Positions 1 through 8,614 are shown, counted from the first letter of the stretch. The stretch is DNA of 33,989 nt from Ardenticatenaceae bacterium (GCA_020634495.1 JACKBR010000048.1:1-33989), one strand, 5' to 3'. A program made the numbers and translations. Notes: a model not told the origin generated them from the sequence alone.

Positions 1-699
1 ACGATGATCCGGGAGTTAACGGCCGTATTCCAAGCCATCCCTACCCAAGACGATGTGCGCGTAGTGGTGCTGACGGGGAACGGCCGTTCCTTTTGTGCCG
101 GGGCCGATTTAGGCTTTATGCGGGCTGCGGCTGACTATACCTTTGCTGAAAATGTGCAGGACGGCGAGGGCATTTTTGACCTGATGCTGATGGTTGAGCA
201 ATTCCCCCGCCCGGTGATTGGCCGCATCAACGGGGCAGCAATTGGCGGTGGCGTGGGGCTGGTGAGCTGCTGCGACATCGTGGTGGCGGTGGACCGGGCT
301 AACTTTGGCTTTAGCGAGGCGCGGCTGGGCATTGTGCCGGCTGTTATTTCGCCGTTTGTGTTGGCGAAGATTGGCGTGGCAAACGGCCGTGAGCTGTTCC
401 TGACCGGGGAACGATTTGCTGCTGATAAAGCACAGCAGATTGGCCTGGTGCAGCATGTGGTGGCGGAGGCGGATTTGGATACGGCCGTCTCCGAACGCAT
501 TGACCAACTTTTGCAAGCCGCCCCTGGGGCGCAGGCCGCTGCCAAAGAACTCATTCGCCAGGTGGCCCACCAGCCCAAAGCAGCAATGCGCGGCTACACT
601 TCAGAACTCATCGCTAACCTGCGCGACAGCGACGAGGGGCGCGAAGGCATGAGTTCATTTCTAGAAAAGCGCAAACCGTGGTGGCAGAATAACCACTGA
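1..699 (+). CDS. Enoyl-CoA hydratase/isomerase family protein, 5' end outside window
   Basis: This is a crotonase-fold protein, closest in wording to methylglutaconyl-CoA hydratase (LiuC type) of leucine breakdown. The frame is open at base 1, and the first ATG (base 4) falls about 25 residues inside a normal crotonase, so the true start is upstream. Visible hallmarks are the first oxyanion-hole segment CAGADL, the GGGVGL turn followed by a D-I strand, and SEARLGIVPAVIS, which carries the catalytic-region Glu and is typical of the LiuC group. The C-terminus looks complete. A biotin carboxylase gene 1.6 kb downstream on the same strand would fit a branched-chain acyl-CoA pathway, but that link is inference. 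Other crotonase activities cannot be excluded. Confidence 0.88.
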   Translation, partial: TMIRELTAVFQAIPTQDDVRVVVLTGNGRSFCAGADLGFMRAAADYTFAENVQDGEGIFDLMLMVEQFPRPVIGRINGAAIGGGVGLVSCCDIVVAVDRANFGFSEARLGIVPAVISPFVLAKIGVANGRELFLTGERFAADKAQQIGLVQHVVAEADLDTAVSERIDQLLQAAPGAQAAAKELIRQVAHQPKAAMRGYTSELIANLRDSDEGREGMSSFLEKRKPWWQNNH

Positions 700-768
700 G
701 CAGGCGGAGGGCGCAGAGAAAAATCTGTGAGCGCAATTCGCGCCATTCTGCGGTGAAAAAAGTGATCT

Positions 769-1569
769 ATGACCGAAACGGCCGTTGTTCAAAAATCGCC
801 CCAACCGTTTACCCAGACAATCCTCATTGAGCATTTGCACTCCCTTGGCCTGCACGCAGGAATGACCGTTTTGGTGCATTCCAGCCTGAGCCAAATTGGC
901 TATGTGCCGGGTGGCCCAGTTGCCGTTATTCAAGCCTTGCAAGCGGCGCTGACCGAAGCCGGAACCCTGATGATGCCCACGCACACCAGCGATTATTCCG
1001 ACCCCGCCTACTGGCAAAATCCGCCGGTGCCAGAGGCATGGCAGCAAATTGTCCGGGACGAAATGCCTGCATTTGATCCGCACCTGACCCCTACGCGGAG
1101 CATGGGGGTCATTCCTGAGCTGTTCCGTACCTGGCCAGGCGTTTTTCGCAGCAGCCATCCCCAGGTGTCTTTTGCCGCCTGGGGCAGACACGCCGCCACC
1201 CTAACGGCCGATCACGCGCTGGATTTTGGCCTGGGTGAACAGTCGCCCCTGGCTCGCCTGTACAATTTGGACGGGCAGGTGCTGCTTTTGGGCGTGGGGT
1301 ATGGCAACAACACCTCATTTCACCTGGCCGAGATTCGGGTGGGTGGGGGAAAGTCAATTCGGCAGGGTGCGCCCGTGTGGCAAAACGGCCGTCGCGTGTG
1401 GCACTGGTACGATGAGCTGGATTACGACGATGAGTTGTTTCCTCAGATCGGGGCCGATTTTGAGCAGGCCCATCCGGTACAGATTGGCAAGGTGGGGCTG
1501 GCGGAGTGTCGCTTATTTTCGCAGAAAACGGCCGTTGATTTTGCCACCAGTTGGCTGCGTCGCCAGTAA
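769..1569 (+). CDS. AAC(3)-family N-acetyltransferase (YokD-like)
   Basis: The 266-residue product has the Antibiotic_NAT fold, which moves acetyl groups from acetyl-CoA to amines. Family marks are the N-terminal LGLHAGMTVLVHSSLS segment with a following PGGP turn, the GTLMMPTHT strand, TPTRSMGVIPE in the middle, SSHPQVSFAAWG, and the GEQSPLARL ... LLLGVGYGNNTSFH region near the C-terminal third. The length matches the family. Many environmental members are not aminoglycoside-resistance enzymes and their substrates are unknown, so resistance should not be assumed. The ATG at 769 is used because the family-typical N-terminus begins soon after it. The spacer from 700 holds a GC-rich imperfect repeat of the CTCTGCGG type. 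Confidence 0.85.
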   Translation: MTETAVVQKSPQPFTQTILIEHLHSLGLHAGMTVLVHSSLSQIGYVPGGPVAVIQALQAALTEAGTLMMPTHTSDYSDPAYWQNPPVPEAWQQIVRDEMPAFDPHLTPTRSMGVIPELFRTWPGVFRSSHPQVSFAAWGRHAATLTADHALDFGLGEQSPLARLYNLDGQVLLLGVGYGNNTSFHLAEIRVGGGKSIRQGAPVWQNGRRVWHWYDELDYDDELFPQIGADFEQAHPVQIGKVGLAECRLFSQKTAVDFATSWLRRQ

Positions 1570-1691
1570 GCTCCCTGCGCAAGAGATTGTTAACCGTTAA
1601 CGGCGAGATGGATCGTTACAATTTCCCAATAAATTGGTAACCATATTCTTTGCGGCCCATCCACCAAAATGCAATCTCAGGAGTTAATAAG

Positions 1692-2194
1692 ATGAAATAT
1701 GTTTCGCCAATCGTTGTTTTTTTGGCCCTGCTTTTTCTAATGTTTTTGCCGCAGCAAACGACCCAGGTTGCGGCTGACAAGATGGCCTCACTGCCAGAGA
1801 ATCCAGACGCACCGCTTGCTGTTACCTCGACCCCAACGCCTTTGCCCCAGCCCACAGATGTGCCTGTGACGCCAGAGCTGCCGCCTGACCCCGGCCTGGC
1901 CTGCCTGCGGGTGAACTTTGAGGTAAGCGGGGATGTGGCGCAGGCTGGCAGTTATGAGGTTGTGGAAGTGGCGGCCGTTCCCTGGCAAGTTGGACGGCAA
2001 AAGCAGGTTGGCAGGACAGCGGCTGGATTCATGACATTGAAATCTCGTACGAAGCTGTGTACGTTGAGGTGTTTTACCACGATGATAGTGGCGGCAACCC
2101 TGTCAAGATGGCTGTTTTTAACCCAGCGCCCGGCACAGATTTTGGCTGGGTCGCCCGCGGCATGTGCCATGCGGTGGAAGTGGGGTGGCCGTAG
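1692..2194 (+). CDS. Small secreted protein with Pro/Thr linker (one frameshift)
   Basis: The ATG at 1692 follows CAGGAG at a suitable distance. The product begins with a signal peptide (MKY, then about 18 hydrophobic residues, then VAA). A Pro/Thr-rich linker follows (residues about 40-65), then a compact C-terminal domain. The original frame runs to 2216 but becomes Arg/Cys-rich and unlike a protein after about 1990. One base of shift near the GTTGGACGG at 1990 gives WQDSGWIHD ... YEVFYH-like, acidic and aromatic text ending at the TAG at 2192-2194. I infer a single lost base. The domain is not one I recognise. It is rich in Trp/Gly/Asp, contains DDSGGNP, and is presumably extracellular. 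The stop is followed by a strong terminator-like hairpin. Confidence 0.55.
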
Positions 2195-2224
2195 GACGGT
2201 AATCCGTGAGTGGTGATTTTCACG

Positions 2225-2284
2225 CTCCCGCAGGTTTATGGTAAAGTTGGCCCTTATCCATAAATCTGCGGGAGTTTTGTTTTT
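2225..2284 (+). terminator. Rho-independent terminator that also holds the next gene's RBS
   Basis: The arm CTCCCGCAGGTTTATGG (2225-2241) pairs with CCATAAATCTGCGGGAG (2258-2274), 16 of 17 positions plus one G-T pair, around a 16-base loop. TTTTGTTTTT follows. The U-tract runs straight into the ATG at 2285, and the only Shine-Dalgarno-like bases before that ATG (GGGAG, 2270-2274) lie in the 3' arm. Confidence 0.75.
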
Positions 2285-3793
2285 ATGTTTCAAAAAGTGT
2301 TGATTGCCAATCGGGGAGAAATTGCCCGGCGTTTGATTTTAGCCTGCCATGAATTGGGGATTACGGCCGTTGCCGTTCATTCAGATGCCGATGCCGAAGC
2401 GCCCTGGGTGAAGTTGGCTGATGAGCGGTACGGGCTGCCCGGCGTCAGCGCCACCGACACCTACCTCAACCAGACCGCCATTTTAGACATTGCCACCCAT
2501 TGCGGAGCCGAAGCAATTCATCCCGGCTATGGGTTTTTAAGCGAAAATGCGGCTTTTGCCTCTGCGTGTGCTGAACGGGAGATTGTGTTTATCGGCCCCA
2601 GCCCGCAAGCGATTGAGCTGATGGGCAGTAAGGCGAAATCCCGTGAATTGGCGGCACAGGCGGGTGTGCCCATTGTGCCCGGTGTGGATGGGGCAGGACT
2701 GGATGTGGCGGCGTTGCAAACGGCCGTTGCCCACATCGATCTTCCCATTCTCATCAAAGCCAGCGCAGGCGGCGGCGGCAAGGGGATGCGCGTGGTGTGG
2801 GCCGATGACGAGTTTGCCGGAGCGGTGCAGGCAGCCCGCAGCGAGGCCCAAAATTCCTTTGGCGACAGCCACATTTTGGTTGAAAAATATTTCACCGAGA
2901 TTCACCATGTAGAAATTCAGGTGCTGGGCGACCAGCACGGCAAGGTGCTGCATCTGTTTGAGCGTGAATGTTCCATCCAGCGGCGACACCAAAAAATCAT
3001 CGAGGAAACGCCAGCGCCGGTGATTCAAGATGATGGGTTACGGCAGCGCATGGCCGAAGCGGCCGTTTCGCTGGCGCAGTCGGTGGGTTACAGCAGTGCC
3101 GGCACGGTGGAGTTTATTGTTGATGGTGAGGGGAATTTTTACTTTTTGGAAATGAATACTCGGCTCCAGGTGGAGCATCCCATTACGGAGCTGGTAACGG
3201 GGATCGACATTGCCGTTTGGCAAATTCGCATTGCTGCTGGGGAGCCGCTGCCGTTCAGCCAGGGCGAGATTCGGCAGCGCGGCCACGCCATTGAATGCCG
3301 CGTTTATGCCGAAGACCCGGCGCAAAACTTTTTGCCCTCGATTGGGCAAATTACGCAGTATGAACGGCCGTCTGGCCCTGGTGTTCGGGTGGATGATGGC
3401 ATTGTGTCGGGAACGGCCGTTTCGCCTTATTACGATCCGATGCTGGCCAAAGTAATCACTTGGGGCCACACGCGGGACGAGGCCATTGGCAAGATGGTGC
3501 AGGCGTTGCAGCAAACGGTTGTGCTTGGCGTCACGACCAACATTCCTTACTTGCTTGCTATTTTGCAGGAGCCAACTTTCCGCAGCGGCCAGACCAGCAC
3601 CAACTATTTGCCAGAGGTGCTGCCCAACTGGCAGCCAGGGCCAATGCCGGACGAAGCGTGGCTGGGTGCCGCTATTTTTGAACTGCTTCAGGGCAGGAGC
3701 AGCGCCGGGAAAACGGCCGTTGCCCCAGAAAATGGCGCTGCTTACGATCCCTGGGGAGAAACGGCCGTTTGGCGCAATGTCAAAACGAAATAA
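2285..3793 (+). CDS. Biotin carboxylase subunit of an acyl-CoA/acetyl-CoA carboxylase
   Basis: This ATP-grasp enzyme carboxylates biotin on a carrier protein. All three domains are present: the N-terminal FQKVLIANRGEIARR fold, the Gly-rich ATP loop (SAGGGGKGM, about residues 161-169), ERECSIQRRHQK, EMNTRLQVEHPITE with the conserved Arg/Glu, and the C-terminal GHAIECRVYAEDP segment. The 502-residue length is longer than plain AccC (about 450). It stops just after a Y-DPWG ... WR sequence, which in propionyl- and methylcrotonyl-CoA carboxylase alpha chains opens the BT linker domain. The BT and biotinyl domains are absent, so the carrier must be encoded elsewhere. With the LiuC-like gene upstream, a methylcrotonyl-CoA role is possible but not shown. 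Confidence 0.93.
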   Translation: MFQKVLIANRGEIARRLILACHELGITAVAVHSDADAEAPWVKLADERYGLPGVSATDTYLNQTAILDIATHCGAEAIHPGYGFLSENAAFASACAEREIVFIGPSPQAIELMGSKAKSRELAAQAGVPIVPGVDGAGLDVAALQTAVAHIDLPILIKASAGGGGKGMRVVWADDEFAGAVQAARSEAQNSFGDSHILVEKYFTEIHHVEIQVLGDQHGKVLHLFERECSIQRRHQKIIEETPAPVIQDDGLRQRMAEAAVSLAQSVGYSSAGTVEFIVDGEGNFYFLEMNTRLQVEHPITELVTGIDIAVWQIRIAAGEPLPFSQGEIRQRGHAIECRVYAEDPAQNFLPSIGQITQYERPSGPGVRVDDGIVSGTAVSPYYDPMLAKVITWGHTRDEAIGKMVQALQQTVVLGVTTNIPYLLAILQEPTFRSGQTSTNYLPEVLPNWQPGPMPDEAWLGAAIFELLQGRSSAGKTAVAPENGAAYDPWGETAVWRNVKTK

Positions 3794-3796
3794 AGG

Positions 3797-3825
3797 TTTA
3801 CAGTAACCCGTAAATTCGGCATAAT
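3797..3825 (+). promoter_or_regulatory. Sigma-70-like promoter
   Basis: TTTACA (3797-3802), a 17-base spacer and CATAAT (3820-3825) each match the consensus at 5 of 6 positions. Transcription would start near 3832, leaving a leader of about 47 bases before the GTG at 3879. Confidence 0.5.
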
Positions 3826-3878
3826 AAGCACGCACCATCTTGTAGTACCCACGTAATCATACGCAAAGGCAACGTCTT

Positions 3879-6305
3879 GTGGACGACCGTAAACGGGCCA
3901 TTGACGCCACACAAGCTACCATTCATACTCTTCGTAAGATTGCCTACACACAGAAGGTGCATGAATTGTCGTCCTTGTCCTTGCCCGAAATTGATAAATT
4001 GGTGGCGGCCATTGCCCGGTATGCCCCGGCAGGAAACGTTCCCAGCGTGATCCTCAATGGTTTGCTGCGCTTGCCCAGCCGTAAGCCACCCGCCAATACC
4101 GTCAGACGAGACATTCATTTACTTTTCAAAGGAATAGACCAGGCGTTGTTAGACAAAGCGGTATACGGTACGTTTTTTGCGGGGCCTGCGGCCGTTTTGT
4201 GGGCGTACCAAAATTTGCTCAAGCTGGCCGGTAAAGAGGTTGATGCTTCTTTCCCCGAAGGCATCTGGCAGTTTTATATCGATTATGCCCTGCGAGATGA
4301 CACCGCACGCCACGCCTGCGAGACCCACGGCTTTGATACCACGCTGCGCCAGCACAACATTCGGCTTTCCCCTGTAGACCGTGTAACCGCCTGGGCCATG
4401 ACGGCCGTTTACTGCCTGCATCAATATTACCATTTGCTAGAAAACGAGTGGCGCGAACGGGTCTATACCGCCACCCTGCGCGAACTCACCAAAAATTTGC
4501 CCAACGGGAAACGCTTTGCCGGTTTATACACGCGCTGGGAAAGATTACGGCCGTACGCTCGTGGGGCCGATGTGCAGCCGCAGGAAGATTATCCCGCCTA
4601 TCGCCGCCGCAAATTTGACACATTTTTAGCCAATGCCCTGGCTGAACTGCCCGCCGTCACGCTTGATGACTTTCAAAAGAAAATTGCCGCCGCAGAAGCC
4701 AGGGCGCTGCCCGCCTACCAGCAGCAGCTCAGCATTCGAGCTTATTTGGAGCCAGCCCTGTACGGTGAAGAGCGCAAGCCAGTTCCGCTGGAGCAATTGC
4801 AAATTGGCATTATTCATCAAGGTCGTTACTATCTCATTCCGGCCTGCTCAGACAAAAACGGCCGTCCCCAAAACGTGGCCACCATGCGCGGCTACATTGC
4901 CAACCTGATGAACAATCCAGCAAAAACAGCCCCGGCCCGGCTGGCTGAACTGGCCCAGATGAAACGGGCCGCCCTGCCTGAATTTTTAGCCAGCACCAGC
5001 GAAGGGCTGCGCCAAGAAATGAGCAGCCTGCGCCTGGCTCCCATTTGGATCAACACGGATCAGCAGTCGCGCCACCAGCCGCTGGCTGGCCTGCGCCAGG
5101 CAGAACGGGCCATCGGCGACCAGCCGCTCACCATTTTTGACACGGGCGAGACCTTTGTGTTTGATTTGTCGCACATCTTTTTTGATGGCATTTGGGGGGC
5201 AGCCGTTGCTGAAATTTTAACCAATGAGGCATTGTCCTGGGCCGTGCATTTGCACAGCTTACCGGCAACAACCGGGCCGCAAAATCGGCCGTATGCGCCA
5301 GAGCTTATTCTGCGGCCCGGCGACCGCCAGCGCATTCAAGCCGCGCCCCATGTGGCTCAAGAAGTTAGCGCCGAGACAACAGCCATCGATCTGGCGGCAA
5401 TTTTAGAGCTGCGCGAGCTGTTCAAGCAGCGCAATGATTTGCTGCGCATGACGGTGAATGATTTGCTGGTGTTGTACCGTACCATTCACAGTTTGGTGTA
5501 CCGTCCGGCTCCTGAATTGGTGGAGCAGTTAGAGGCGTTGTTGGGAGACGGCCGTACCCAACCTGCCGCCAAAGCCGCGCTCGCCGCCCTAAAAAGCCAA
5601 TCGAACAATCCCGTCATCCTCATCCCCGTAGATGCCAGCCGCCGCAGCCCGCGTGACCGGGTCTACCCGATGACATTTGAGGTGCCCCTGGATAATCTGG
5701 ATTTAATTGGGGAGCATCAACGGACGCTGGCTGCCTTGCGCAATTATGAGCGCGCCCAGCGCAACCGCCAGCATATTTTTGCCCAGTTTGAGAAGCAGCA
5801 AAAATTGTACCTGACGATGCTGGCGGGGTTTGGTGAAGTGTTGAGTCGAGCCAAAATACGAGCCAGCACCGGGGAAAGCATCAGCGTGGATACCATCCGG
5901 CTTTTGGCCCATTTGCCGGTGCCCTTGCAGCGTTTGCTGGATAAAATTCCGGGTCAATTTGACGTGCTAAACGATTTAATCAAGGGGCGAGAGGTGTTCT
6001 CAAACGTGGGGCGCGTCTCCCCTGGCAGCAGCCTGACGCGCTTCATGACGGCAAAGGACGACAACGAAAAGAAGGAGCTGGCCTGGGGGGTGCTGACCGA
6101 TGCCGATGATGTGATGCACGTGACGGTGCGCGATTTTCGGCCGCATGTGGCTCAGTTAACGGCCGTTGGCCGCCAGGATTTAGCCGTGCGCATTATTGCC
6201 GATCAGCTGGACTCCTTTGCCACTGGCCTAAACCAATACGTGCGCGACTTAACCCGCGTTGTCAGCACCTCCTACGAAAAAAAAGGGCTGCTCATCCGGC
6301 GATGA
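3879..6305 (+). CDS. Large protein with CAT/condensation-fold acyltransferase motifs
   Basis: The product has 808 residues from GTG 3879 (AAAGG about 10 bases upstream). No signal peptide or membrane helix is visible. The N-terminal half (1-400) is helical, with repeated aromatic and basic residues, and I do not recognise it. The second half shows three marks in the order expected for the chloramphenicol acetyltransferase/condensation/carnitine-acyltransferase superfamily: HIFFDG near residue 432 (the HxxxDG catalytic motif), MTVNDLL near 524 (the TVNDV strand of wax-ester synthase-like enzymes) and FSNVGR near 708, followed by a beta-rich end. I infer an acyltransferase-like enzyme, or a degenerate scaffold of that fold. 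Substrates are unknown. It has its own promoter and is followed by an inverted CAGATT repeat. Confidence 0.5.
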   Translation: MDDRKRAIDATQATIHTLRKIAYTQKVHELSSLSLPEIDKLVAAIARYAPAGNVPSVILNGLLRLPSRKPPANTVRRDIHLLFKGIDQALLDKAVYGTFFAGPAAVLWAYQNLLKLAGKEVDASFPEGIWQFYIDYALRDDTARHACETHGFDTTLRQHNIRLSPVDRVTAWAMTAVYCLHQYYHLLENEWRERVYTATLRELTKNLPNGKRFAGLYTRWERLRPYARGADVQPQEDYPAYRRRKFDTFLANALAELPAVTLDDFQKKIAAAEARALPAYQQQLSIRAYLEPALYGEERKPVPLEQLQIGIIHQGRYYLIPACSDKNGRPQNVATMRGYIANLMNNPAKTAPARLAELAQMKRAALPEFLASTSEGLRQEMSSLRLAPIWINTDQQSRHQPLAGLRQAERAIGDQPLTIFDTGETFVFDLSHIFFDGIWGAAVAEILTNEALSWAVHLHSLPATTGPQNRPYAPELILRPGDRQRIQAAPHVAQEVSAETTAIDLAAILELRELFKQRNDLLRMTVNDLLVLYRTIHSLVYRPAPELVEQLEALLGDGRTQPAAKAALAALKSQSNNPVILIPVDASRRSPRDRVYPMTFEVPLDNLDLIGEHQRTLAALRNYERAQRNRQHIFAQFEKQQKLYLTMLAGFGEVLSRAKIRASTGESISVDTIRLLAHLPVPLQRLLDKIPGQFDVLNDLIKGREVFSNVGRVSPGSSLTRFMTAKDDNEKKELAWGVLTDADDVMHVTVRDFRPHVAQLTAVGRQDLAVRIIADQLDSFATGLNQYVRDLTRVVSTSYEKKGLLIRR

Positions 6306-6319
6306 TTCAATTATTTGAT

Positions 6320-6390
6320 ATCCGCAGATTACACAGATTTTCGCAGATGAGGAACCATTAATCTGCGTAATCTGCGAAAATCTGCGGATA
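6320..6390. repeat. Dispersed CAGATT-type inverted repeat
   Basis: ATCCGCAGATTACACAGA... (6320-6348) is partly complementary to AATCTGCG...AATCTGCGGAT (6360-6389), giving a long imperfect hairpin. The same words recur near 12650, 19830, 24330, 29960, 31340 and 33410. It fills the space before the kinase gene and leaves no clear ribosome binding site for the ATG at 6400. Confidence 0.8.
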
Positions 6391-6399
6391 AAAACTTTT

Positions 6400-7896
6400 A
6401 TGGCGAACTTAAACCAGGACCCATTGATTGGGCAGCAGCTAGATGAATATGAACTCGTTTCCCTGTTGGGTTACGGGGGGATGGCGCGTGTCTATCGCGG
6501 GCGCGATATTCGCCTGAAGCGTGACGTGGCCATCAAGGTGATTGACGCTGTTTACCGGGCAGATGAGGCGTACCGGGCGCGCTTTGAGCGAGAAGCTCAG
6601 GCCATTGCCCAGCTAGAGCATCCGCACATTGTGCGCCTGTATCGTTATGGCGAGGTGTCTGGCCTTTTTTACATGGCGATGCAATATATTCCTGGCCGAG
6701 ATTTGTCTGGCTATTTGGCCGAACTAAAGGCGCAAGATGAACGAATCCCGGCTTTGGAAGCGGCCCGCTTTGTGCGGGAACTTTGCGGGGCGCTTGATTA
6801 TGCCCATAGCAAGGGGATCATTCACCGGGATGTGAAACCTTCGAATATTTTGTTGGGGGAGGACGGCCGTTCCTACCTCACCGATTTTGGCCTGGCCTTG
6901 CTGGCAGATAGTGAAACCAAGGGCGATATTTTTGGCTCACCCCATTACTTAGCGCCAGAGCAAGCTATTTCTTCGGCCAGCGTGGTGCCGCAGAGCGATC
7001 TGTATGCGGTGGGCGTTATTTTGTACGAGATGTTTACCGGGCAACGGCCGTTTGAAGGTGCCGCCCCGCTAGAAATTGCCATGAAACAAATGGGGGAGCT
7101 GCCGCCTTCGCCGCAGGAAATCCGCCCAGATTTAAGTCCGGCCCTAACGGCCGTTATCCTTAAAGCGTTGGCCAAGGAGCCAGGGGATCGGTATGGCAAC
7201 GGGAATTTGTTGGCAACGGCCGTTGAGCAAGCCATCGAGCAGCCGGAAGAAGTGGAAATTGCCACCTTAGCTGCCATTGGCGATGATCCAGATTTTGGGG
7301 CTGTGCCGCTTGTCAAGCCGCCCCCACCGCCAGCGATTTCCGGCCCGCCGCTTTCCAGCGCCCCGCGTGACCTGCCGCCTCCGCCTGCGGCCGTGGCCAT
7401 GGGCCAGGCGCAGCATGTGGTGGTGCCCACGCCCAAAATGGAGAAGACAAAAACAAATAACGGCCGTTCCTGCCTCTTCGCTTTCCTGTTTTTCCTACTC
7501 ATTGCCGGGATTGCCGGGGCATCCATCTGGTTTTTTATTTTGGAAGGCCATGCGCCAGACGATCTGATCTATTTGGCGCAGAATGGCGGCTTGCCCCCGA
7601 CGGCCACGGCTACGGCCACGCTGGCCCCGACAGAAACGCCAACCATCGAACCAACCTTGACGCCAACGGCCGTTCCCACAGAAATCATTTTGGCGACAGA
7701 AACGGAAACGGCCGTACCCAACACGCCATTGCCCAGCCCCACATCCTCCCCAACCAGCACGCCAACCGCATCGCCAACGGCACACCAGCCTACCGACCCC
7801 CACGCCCACCATCGTGCAAATCCGCGAACTGGATGGGATGCCGCAGGTGATTATTCCCGCCACGACCTTCACAATGGGCGCGCAGGCTGCGGATGA
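6400..7896 (+). CDS. Membrane Ser/Thr protein kinase (first part of a frameshifted kinase–FGE fusion)
   Basis: This is a PknB-type kinase. The glycine loop GYGGMARVY is at 24-32, the ATP lysine is K46 in VAIK, the helix-C Glu is E65, the catalytic loop HRDVKPSN is at 142-149, DFG is at 162-164, and a GSPHYLAPE activation-segment end follows. A Pro-rich linker (about 305-345) leads to one membrane helix (about 357-382) and a Thr/Pro/Ala stalk that would lie outside the cell. The last ~35 residues read in this frame (from about 7785, His-rich) look wrong. One base of shift joins the stalk to the sulfatase-modifying-factor domain that begins at 7814, so the intact gene is probably 6400-8614. The kinase is cytoplasmic and the second domain extracellular. 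Confidence 0.9.
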   Translation: MANLNQDPLIGQQLDEYELVSLLGYGGMARVYRGRDIRLKRDVAIKVIDAVYRADEAYRARFEREAQAIAQLEHPHIVRLYRYGEVSGLFYMAMQYIPGRDLSGYLAELKAQDERIPALEAARFVRELCGALDYAHSKGIIHRDVKPSNILLGEDGRSYLTDFGLALLADSETKGDIFGSPHYLAPEQAISSASVVPQSDLYAVGVILYEMFTGQRPFEGAAPLEIAMKQMGELPPSPQEIRPDLSPALTAVILKALAKEPGDRYGNGNLLATAVEQAIEQPEEVEIATLAAIGDDPDFGAVPLVKPPPPPAISGPPLSSAPRDLPPPPAAVAMGQAQHVVVPTPKMEKTKTNNGRSCLFAFLFFLLIAGIAGASIWFFILEGHAPDDLIYLAQNGGLPPTATATATLAPTETPTIEPTLTPTAVPTEIILATETETAVPNTPLPSPTSSPTSTPTASPTAHQPTDPHAHHRANPRTGWDAAGDYSRHDLHNGRAGCG

Positions 7897-8614
7897 ACTG
7901 GCGGAACCAGATGAGCAGCCCCCGCACGAAGTTTCGCTGGATGCCTTTGCCATTGACCTGTACGAGGTGAGCGTGGCGCAATACGCTGCATTCCTCAACA
8001 CGCTAGATGATTATGTGGCTGGCTGTAACGGGTTTACCTGTCTTTCCACTAATTTTGAGACCAGATTCAGCTACCTTACAGACGATACAATTGTGCATGT
8101 TCCTGTTGAAGGTTATGCGTATTATCCAATTAACAATGTGAGCTGGCATGGAGCCAATGCCTACTGCCAATGGGTGGGTGGGCGGCTGCCCACTGAGGCG
8201 GAATGGGAATTAGCAGCTACGGGGGGAGACGGCCGTATCTATCCCTGGGGTGACACGCTAGAAATTGATGCCGAAAGCACCAACCCCGCTGTCTTTGCTG
8301 GAACCTTCGACAATTTGCAGCCCGTCAACAGCCTGCCCGAAGGAGCCAGCCCATTCGGGGTACACCACATGGCAGGCAACGTCTGGGAATGGGTGGCCGA
8401 CGGCTATGATCCGCTTTACTACGACCTAACCCCAACCGAAAATCCCACTGGGCCCGATGTTGGCGTGACGGGCGATTACGTCAGGCGCGGCGGCGGCTAC
8501 GACAGCCCGGCAGTAGACCTGCGCACCTCCAACCGCGCCAGCGAACGCGCCCCCGAATTCCGCCAAATCCCCAGCACCGGCTTCCGCTGCGTAACAACAC
8601 CTCTAATTCCTTAA
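7814..8614 (+). CDS. Formylglycine-generating-enzyme-like (SUMF1) domain, C-terminal part of the kinase protein
   Basis: This is an FGE-sulfatase domain. Family marks are PATTFTMGAQ at the start, EQPPHEVSLDAFAIDLYEVSVAQY, PINNVSWHGANAYCQW, GGRLPTEAEWE, the IYPWGD turn, MAGNVWEWVADGYD, VRRGGGYDS and a final GFRC. The two Cys that oxidise sulfatases in true FGE are not clearly placed, so it may bind rather than oxidise, as in many bacterial kinase- and C-type-lectin-like homologues. Upstream in the same frame it reads PTPT, continuing the kinase stalk, so the GTG at 7814 is not a real start. The frame break lies at about 7780-7800 in a C/A-rich stretch. Confidence 0.88.
   Translation: MQIRELDGMPQVIIPATTFTMGAQAADELAEPDEQPPHEVSLDAFAIDLYEVSVAQYAAFLNTLDDYVAGCNGFTCLSTNFETRFSYLTDDTIVHVPVEGYAYYPINNVSWHGANAYCQWVGGRLPTEAEWELAATGGDGRIYPWGDTLEIDAESTNPAVFAGTFDNLQPVNSLPEGASPFGVHHMAGNVWEWVADGYDPLYYDLTPTENPTGPDVGVTGDYVRRGGGYDSPAVDLRTSNRASERAPEFRQIPSTGFRCVTTPLIP

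Noticed and set aside
661..1191. Long minus-strand open frame opposite the acetyltransferase
   Set aside because: It is a shadow of the plus-strand AAC(3)-family gene; its text is Arg/His/Pro-rich with no family motif.
769..1569. Aminoglycoside resistance gene
   Set aside because: Only the family fold is supported. Many members have no such activity, so resistance is not called.
1587..1622. Promoter with TTGTTA and TACAAT before the small secreted protein
   Set aside because: The spacing is 24 bases, too long for a normal sigma-70 promoter, and the alternative -35 at correct spacing is poor.
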